Part shown: in pieces, positions 59,650 to 64,000 of the stretch | Layout of the letters: the number at the start of each line of letters is the position of its first letter | Numbering within the stretch: position 1 is the stretch's first letter | Assembly (NCBI RefSeq): GCF_026240945.1 | Contig: NZ_JAPFPY010000009.1 | Span: forward strand, 62,001-126,000 | Reading direction: 5' to 3' | Origin: Mycolicibacterium sp. J2 | GTDB lineage: Bacteria > Actinomycetota > Actinomycetes > Mycobacteriales > Mycobacteriaceae | Length of the DNA stretch: 64,000 nucleotides | Notes under the pieces: generated by a model | Seen by the model: only the letters and a program-made list of their open reading frames with translations | Told to the model about the DNA's origin: nothing | The model's database searches: none | Translations under genes and position numbers: made by a program

Positions 59650-60557
59650 GAAAGGCGCTCGCCGGCGCCGCCGTCCTGGCGGTGGGTCTCGCCCTGTCCT
59701 GGGCGTTGACCTATCCGCGGCCGGCGCTCGCCGCGACCGTCACCCGAGCCGCGGCCGATATCGGTGCGGTGCTGGTGCTGGGACTGGCGCTGGTGCCGGC
59801 ATTGGAGACACCGCGCTACCGGAACGAGCTGGCCCTGCGCAGTTCGTCGGCCCTGGTCGTCGCGGTCGCGGTCTGGCTCACCGCCGAGCTCATCAGATTG
59901 GTCACCGCGGCCGCCGCTACCGCGGCGGTCCCCCTTGATGCGCTCGGCGCCCGGACCACCGTCGATTACGCGATGTCGACGGTGGCCGGGCGGGCCGACC
60001 TGATCTGCGTGGTGGCCGCCGCACTGGTTGGTGTGCTCGCCGTCACGGTGCGGACGCCGGCGGGGGGCGTGGCGGTCGCCGGCATCGCCGCGATCGGCAC
60101 CACGGCACGCACGCTTGCCGGCCATCTCTCCGAGAACGCGTTCGGCGGCGTCGCGGTCACCCTGCACGCGTTGGCGGCCGCGGTGTGGTGCGGCCTGCTG
60201 GCGGCACTGGTGCTCACCGTCGGACATCGGGGCCGGTGGGCCCGCATGCTGCCGCGGTTCTCGGCGCTCTCGCTGTGGTGTGTGGTGGTGCTGCTGGTTG
60301 CCGGCGTCGGCAGCGCGGCGGTGACGCTCGACGGACCGGCGCAGTTGTGGAGCACCGGTTACGGTCGGCTGCTCTTGGCCAAGGTGCTGCTCACCGCTGC
60401 GCTGATGGTGTTGGCCTGGCGCAATCGGACCGGCTGGTTGCCCTCTGCGCGCGGACATCGGGTGACGGCGGACGGTTCCAGCAGGCGGTCCTACCCGGAG
60501 CTGGCCCTGATGACGGTGGCGTTGACGCTGGCGGCGGCGCTGGCGGTCTCCGGATAG
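59646..60557 (+). CDS. copD: CopD-family membrane protein
   Basis: The 303-aa membrane protein has about eight helices. The copper-resistance D domain region includes LHALAAAVWCGLLAALVL and LSLWCVVVLLVAGVGSAAVTL, with conserved His and Trp typical of CopD copper import/redox proteins. GTG at 59646 overlaps the copC stop. Completes the membrane protein-ycnI-copC-copD unit. Confidence 0.82.
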   Translation: MRKALAGAAVLAVGLALSWALTYPRPALAATVTRAAADIGAVLVLGLALVPALETPRYRNELALRSSSALVVAVAVWLTAELIRLVTAAAATAAVPLDALGARTTVDYAMSTVAGRADLICVVAAALVGVLAVTVRTPAGGVAVAGIAAIGTTARTLAGHLSENAFGGVAVTLHALAAAVWCGLLAALVLTVGHRGRWARMLPRFSALSLWCVVVLLVAGVGSAAVTLDGPAQLWSTGYGRLLLAKVLLTAALMVLAWRNRTGWLPSARGHRVTADGSSRRSYPELALMTVALTLAAALAVSG

Positions 60558-60618
60558 GGACGGCCCGGCTGGCATGATGGAGCCACTGCCTGTGCGAAAC
60601 AGCGAAGGAGCGCCCCCC

Positions 60619-61032
60619 ATGGCCGACGAGCCGGACCGGCCCGACGAGACACCGACCGAGCAGCCGCCGGTCCCTCCCGCCAAGAAGGTTCCCGCGAAGA
60701 AGGCGCCGGCGAAGAAGGCTCCCGTGAAGAAGGCCACACCGGCAAAGAAGGCCGCACCCGCCAAGAAAGCGGCACCCGCGAAGAAGGCGGCTCCCGCCAA
60801 GAAGGCCACTCCGGGAAAGAAGGCAGAGCCACCCGCCCCCGAGCTGCCGTCGCCGGTCAAAGAGGTTGCAGCGCAAGCGAAATCGACTGTCGCCTCGGTG
60901 CCCTCCCCCTTGACCGCCGTACCGTCGGCCGGTCCTGATCAGTCCCGTCTGCCGGTGGTGGCGGCCGTGGCGGCCGCCCTGCTTGCCGTGCTGGTGGTCT
61001 ACCTCGCCCGCCGAGGGTCCGAAGAGAACTGA
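60619..61032 (+). CDS. hns: Hns-like PAKKA-repeat DNA-binding protein (Rv3852-like)
   Basis: The 137-aa protein starts [18 protein letters not shown] and has about ten PAKKA/VKKA lysine repeats (H1-like) and a C-terminal TM segment ([20 protein letters not shown]). By order it equals Rv3852. It likely anchors DNA at the membrane. ATG at 60619 follows AAGGAG; an upstream ATG at 60574 is less likely. Confidence 0.88.
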   Translation: MADEPDRPDETPTEQPPVPPAKKVPAKKAPAKKAPVKKATPAKKAAPAKKAAPAKKAAPAKKATPGKKAEPPAPELPSPVKEVAAQAKSTVASVPSPLTAVPSAGPDQSRLPVVAAVAAALLAVLVVYLARRGSEEN

Positions 61033-61055
61033 GCTGCCTCGCTAGCATCGACGGC

Positions 61056-61538
61056 GTGAGCATCGAACCCCGCGCGACCGCCGACCTGGTCGACGAGATC
61101 TATCCCGACGTCCGCAGTTGTGATCTGCAGCTGCAGAACTACGGCGCCCGCGCCGCTTTCGCCGGCCGGATCACCACCGTGCGCTGCTTCCAGGACAACG
61201 CCCTGCTGAAGTCGATCCTGTCGACGCCGGGCGACGGCGGTGTGCTCGTCGTCGACGGTGACGGCTCGCTGCACACCGCATTGGTCGGCGACATCATCGC
61301 CGGCCTGGCCAGCGACAACGGCTGGGCCGGCATCATCGTGCACGGCGCGGTGCGTGACGCCTCGACGCTGCGCACCATCGACGTCGGGATCAAAGCCCTG
61401 GGCACCAATCCGCGTAAGGGCACCAAAACCGGTGCGGGAGAGCGCGATGTCGAGGTCACCTTCGGCGGGGTCACGTTCGTCCCAGGCGATATCGCCTACA
61501 GCGACGAGGATGGGATCGTGGTCGTCTCACCTTCTTGA
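61056..61538 (+). CDS. rraA: RraA-family protein (Rv3853-like)
   Basis: The 160-aa RraA/4-hydroxy-4-methyl-2-oxoglutarate aldolase-like protein has [31 protein letters not shown]. In E. coli it inhibits RNase E; in Mtb the name menG was given earlier without basis (recalled). GTG at 61056. Function here unproven. Confidence 0.88.
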   Translation: MSIEPRATADLVDEIYPDVRSCDLQLQNYGARAAFAGRITTVRCFQDNALLKSILSTPGDGGVLVVDGDGSLHTALVGDIIAGLASDNGWAGIIVHGAVRDASTLRTIDVGIKALGTNPRKGTKTGAGERDVEVTFGGVTFVPGDIAYSDEDGIVVVSPS

Positions 61539-61548
61539 GCCGACCAAG

Positions 61549-61589
61549 CACCGAGTCCCGCATCTCCATGGGAGATGCGGGACTCGGTG
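61549..61589. terminator. Bidirectional rraA/ethA terminator
   Basis: CACCGAGTCCCGCATCTCC pairs perfectly with its complement (19 bp) around the loop ATG. It lies between the convergent stops of rraA (61538) and ethA (61612). Confidence 0.9.
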
Positions 61590-61611
61590 TCTGTCAGTGC
61601 CTGTCGAGCCG

Positions 61612-63081
61612 TCAGACCTTCGCCGGTGCGCGGTGCTTGGTGAAGTGCAGCGACTCCTCGTCGACCTTGCCGTACCGGATGGTGCGCAGATCGATGAAGT
61701 AGTTCTGCTTGAGCCGCCACGGCGCCCTCGAGCCGGACTTGGGCAGGGTGTCCATGGCGCGGCGGAAGTAGCCGGGGGTGAAGTCCATGAACGGTTCTTC
61801 GCCCACCGACGCACCGGGATGCTGCGGTTCGACGCGGTCGAAACCGTTCTCGTCCATGTAGTTCAGCACCCGGCAGATGAACTCGGACACCAAGTCTGCC
61901 TTCAGCGTCCAGGATGCGTTCGTGTACCCGAAGGTGATGGCCATGTTCGGCACACCGGAGAGCATCAGGCCCTTGTAGGTCATCGACTTGGTCAGATCGA
62001 TGGGCTCACCATTGCGCAGTGCCTTCGCGCCGCCGAACAGCTGCATGTTCAAACCCGTTGCGGTGATGATGATGTCGGCCGCCAGCTCCTCACCGGAGTT
62101 GAGCTTGATACCCGTCTCGGTGAACCGGTCGATGGTGTCGGTGACGACGTCGGCCTTACCCGAGCGGATGGCCTTGAACAGATCACCGTTGGGCGCCAAG
62201 CAGACTCGCTCATCCCACGGGTTGTAGCGCGGGCTGAAGTGCTTGTCGTAGTCGAAGCCTTCGGGCAGACGGCGCGTTGCCATCTCACGCAGCGCCTTCT
62301 TGAACACAGCCGGGAACTTGCGCGCGAGCTGGTACTGGCCGGTGCTGTAGGCGATGGCCTTCCAGCGATTGACCCAGTGCGCGAGGTTCTTTGGCAGGTA
62401 CTTGTTGGCCTGCGCCGCCACCGGATCCTCCAGGGGCAGCGACCCGATGTAGGTGGGCGACCGCTGGAGCATGGTGACGTGGCCGGCTCCGCCGTCGACC
62501 AGTGACGGGATCAGCGTCACTGCTGTCGCACCGGAACCGATGACGACGATCTTCTTGCCGGTGTAGTCGAGATCCTCTGGCCAGTGCTGCGGATGGATGA
62601 TCTGGCCCTTGAAGTCCTCGGACCCGACGAACGTCGGCGAGTAGCCCTGGTCGTAGTTGTAGTAGCCGCTACACACCGACAGGAAGGACGCGGTGACCTG
62701 CTTCTCCTGTCCGTCACTCTCGATGGTGACGGTCCACCTGTTGTCGGCGTCGGACCAGTCGGCGGCGGTCACCTTCTGGCCGGTGCGGATGTGCTTGTCG
62801 ATGCCGTTCTCGACGGCGGCCTCGTTGATGTAGTTCCAGATCGACGGGCCGTCGGCGATGGAGCGGGCCGAGGTCCACGGCTTGAACCGGAAGCCGAGGG
62901 TGAACATGTCCGAGTCGGACCGGATGCCGGGATATTTGAACAGGTCCCAGGTGCCGCCGATGTTCTCGCGACGTTCCAGGATGACGTAGCTCTTGGACGG
63001 GCAGCGCTGCTGCAGGTGCCAGGCGGTGCTGATGCCGGAGATGCCGGCACCCACGATCACGACATCGAAGTGTTCGTTCAT
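61612..63081 (-). CDS. ethA: Baeyer-Villiger monooxygenase EthA
   Basis: The 489-aa flavin monooxygenase has GAGISGIS (FAD), the BVMO signature FKGQIIHPQHWP (FxGxxxHxxxWP), IGSGATAVTLIPSL (NADPH) and the ATGLN end motif. It oxidises thioamides including ethionamide to the active drug. Same length as recalled for Mtb EthA. Divergent from ethR with a 77-bp gap. Confidence 0.95.
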   Translation of the reverse strand: MNEHFDVVIVGAGISGISTAWHLQQRCPSKSYVILERRENIGGTWDLFKYPGIRSDSDMFTLGFRFKPWTSARSIADGPSIWNYINEAAVENGIDKHIRTGQKVTAADWSDADNRWTVTIESDGQEKQVTASFLSVCSGYYNYDQGYSPTFVGSEDFKGQIIHPQHWPEDLDYTGKKIVVIGSGATAVTLIPSLVDGGAGHVTMLQRSPTYIGSLPLEDPVAAQANKYLPKNLAHWVNRWKAIAYSTGQYQLARKFPAVFKKALREMATRRLPEGFDYDKHFSPRYNPWDERVCLAPNGDLFKAIRSGKADVVTDTIDRFTETGIKLNSGEELAADIIITATGLNMQLFGGAKALRNGEPIDLTKSMTYKGLMLSGVPNMAITFGYTNASWTLKADLVSEFICRVLNYMDENGFDRVEPQHPGASVGEEPFMDFTPGYFRRAMDTLPKSGSRAPWRLKQNYFIDLRTIRYGKVDEESLHFTKHRAPAKV

Positions 63082-63158
63082 GGGACCGACGGTATCAACA
63101 CGGCGTCGAGTCGGTCAACAGTGTGTCGAGATTTCCGACATGGCGTAAAGTCGGCTGG
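63082..63158. promoter_or_regulatory. ethA/ethR divergent operator region
   Basis: The 77-bp gap holds TGTCG-AGATTTC-CGACA (63124-63140), an inverted repeat that overlaps a tandem GTCGAG pattern. EthR is known to bind such a divergent operator in Mtb (sequence details recalled only). Confidence 0.6.
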
Positions 63159-63800
63159 GTGACCATCGCCAGCCAGGCCCGCGCCCCCCGCGGCCGCCGC
63201 TCTGCCCGGCCCTCCGGGGACGACCGCGAGCAGGCGATTCTCGCAACCGCGACCCGACTGCTGGAAAGTCGGGCGTTCGCCGACATCTCGGTCGACGATC
63301 TCGCCAAGGGCGCGGGCATCTCCCGGCCCACGTTCTACTTCTATTTCGCCTCGAAGGAAGCGGTTCTTCTCACCCTCCTCGAGCCCCTCATCACGCTGGC
63401 CGACACCGGGTTCGACCACGCCATGGACAGCATGCCGACCGAACCGCGCCAGGCCATCCGGCGCGGCATCGAGATCTTCTTCAGTTCGTTCGGGTCGCAT
63501 CCGGCCACCGCACGGGCCGGTGTCGAAGCGGTGACCACCAGCCCAGAGTTCCGCTCCACGTGGCAGGGCCTGATGCGGAAGTGGATCGCGATGACGGCGG
63601 CGCTCATCAAGGTCGAGCGCGAACGCGGTGCGGCACCGGAGACCATTCCCGCGCTGGATCTGGCCACGTCGTTGAACCTGATGAACGAGCGCACCATGAT
63701 GGCCACACTGGCAGGCGAGGAGCCGGCCGTCGAGCACGACAAGGTCGTCGAGACCCTCACCCATATCTGGCTGACCAGCATCTACGGCACTCAGGCCTGA
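63159..63800 (+). CDS. ethR: TetR-family repressor EthR
   Basis: The 213-aa protein has an N-terminal HTH (FADISVDDLAKGAGISRPTFYFYFASKEAVLL) nearly identical to Mtb EthR as I recall it. The C-terminal ligand domain ends LATSLNLMNERTMMATLAGEEPAVEHDKVVETLTHIWLTSIYG. GTG at 63159 (VTIASQARAPRGRR) aligns with the EthR N-terminus. It represses ethA. Confidence 0.93.
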   Translation: MTIASQARAPRGRRSARPSGDDREQAILATATRLLESRAFADISVDDLAKGAGISRPTFYFYFASKEAVLLTLLEPLITLADTGFDHAMDSMPTEPRQAIRRGIEIFFSSFGSHPATARAGVEAVTTSPEFRSTWQGLMRKWIAMTAALIKVERERGAAPETIPALDLATSLNLMNERTMMATLAGEEPAVEHDKVVETLTHIWLTSIYGTQA

Positions 63801-63817
63801 TCTGTCGGACCCCGATG

Positions 63818-63831
63818 CGAACATGTGTTCG
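63818..63831. promoter_or_regulatory. LexA/SOS box
   Basis: CGAAC-ATGT-GTTCG is a perfect inverted repeat that fits the mycobacterial SOS-box consensus TCGAAC-N4-GTTCGA, and its last base is the first base of the GTG at 63831. Confidence 0.8.
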
Positions 63832-64000
63832 TGTCAGTGCCGGTTCCGGTCGCGAGCATTCTGCACGCCGACCTCGACTCGTTCTACGCCTCGGTGGAGC
63901 AACGAGACGACCCGACGCTGCGTGGGCGCCCGGTCATCGTGGGCGCCGGGGTGGTGCTCGCGGCCAGTTATGAGGCGAAGGCCTACGGGGTGCGCACCGC
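63831..64000 (+). CDS. Y-family DNA polymerase IV (DinB-like), 5' fragment
   Basis: The first 56 codons read [38 protein letters not shown], containing the DinB N-terminal catalytic Asp motif ([12 protein letters not shown]) and [11 protein letters not shown]. It is cut by the window end. GTG at 63831 or 63837 is the start; the SOS box overlaps the first. In M. smegmatis a dinB paralogue lies next to ethR (recalled as dinB3). Confidence 0.88.
   Translation, partial: MSVPVPVASILHADLDSFYASVEQRDDPTLRGRPVIVGAGVVLAASYEAKAYGVRT

Overview
The window is chromosomal DNA of a high-GC mycolate-making actinobacterium, most likely a rapidly growing Mycobacterium (Mycolicibacterium). From recall, gene order closely follows the M. 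tuberculosis (Mtb) Rv3799c-Rv3854c block. It differs from Mtb by a second tandem antigen 85 gene, a nitrile hydratase-like cluster, a CPBP protease gene, a full-length LCP gene, an ImmA/IrrE plus membrane protein pair next to espR, and a Y-family polymerase after ethR. No mobile element, CRISPR array, rRNA or tRNA was seen. Intergenic gaps are short and many genes are joined by 4-bp ATGA/GTGA overlaps.

Layout. 1-2.3 kb (-): a PknF-like Ser/Thr kinase, a DLDxLV-type protein, an RDD membrane protein and the first codons of a DUF4331 gene. 2.4-7.1 kb (-): an acyl-CoA ligase, a DUF3556 membrane protein and a phytoene-desaturase-like flavoprotein. These are divergent from a PucR-type regulator that carries an apparent frameshift; a near-perfect palindrome lies between them. 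8.5-29.1 kb (-): the mycolic acid and arabinogalactan block: accD4, pks13, fadD32, culp6-like lipase, a DUF732 protein, MPT51, two antigen 85 genes, aftB, ubiA, a PAP2 phosphatase, glfT2 and glf. Together these activate and condense meromycolate, move mycolates onto the wall, and make and polymerise the Gal and Ara donors. 29.4-36.4 kb: erp, a peptidoglycan amidase, a HAD phosphatase, two PlsC acyltransferases, and an MBL-Rieske protein with a small partner. 36.4-39.2 kb (-): the nitrile/thiocyanate hydratase-like genes and a DUF5718 gene coupled to serS.

40.6-50.2 kb: a septum-formation protein, a zincin, a Cys-rich mini-protein, gpm2, pheA, a DUF2470 gene and ferritin bfrB (both with IdeR-box-like sites), CPBP and LCP proteins, glpQ1, a DUF4328 protein and a rhodanese. 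50.2-56 kb: a DnaA-box-like cluster, an unlisted 51-aa membrane protein, sodA, an Rv3847-like gene, a UPF0016 transporter preceded by a convincing yybP-ykoY manganese riboswitch, espR with candidate self-binding sites, and a convergent ImmA/IrrE protease-membrane protein pair. 56-64 kb: a proline-rich wall protein, a DUF6474 protein, a copper locus (membrane protein, ycnI, copC, copD), hns-like PAKKA protein, rraA, ethA/ethR, and the start of a Y-family polymerase whose start codon overlaps an SOS box.

The observations most worth following are the manganese riboswitch with a possible ribosome-site switch, espR beside an ImmA/IrrE module, the hydratase cluster with a His-Asp tail, and the SOS-box polymerase. 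All family calls are from reading the translations; no database search was run.
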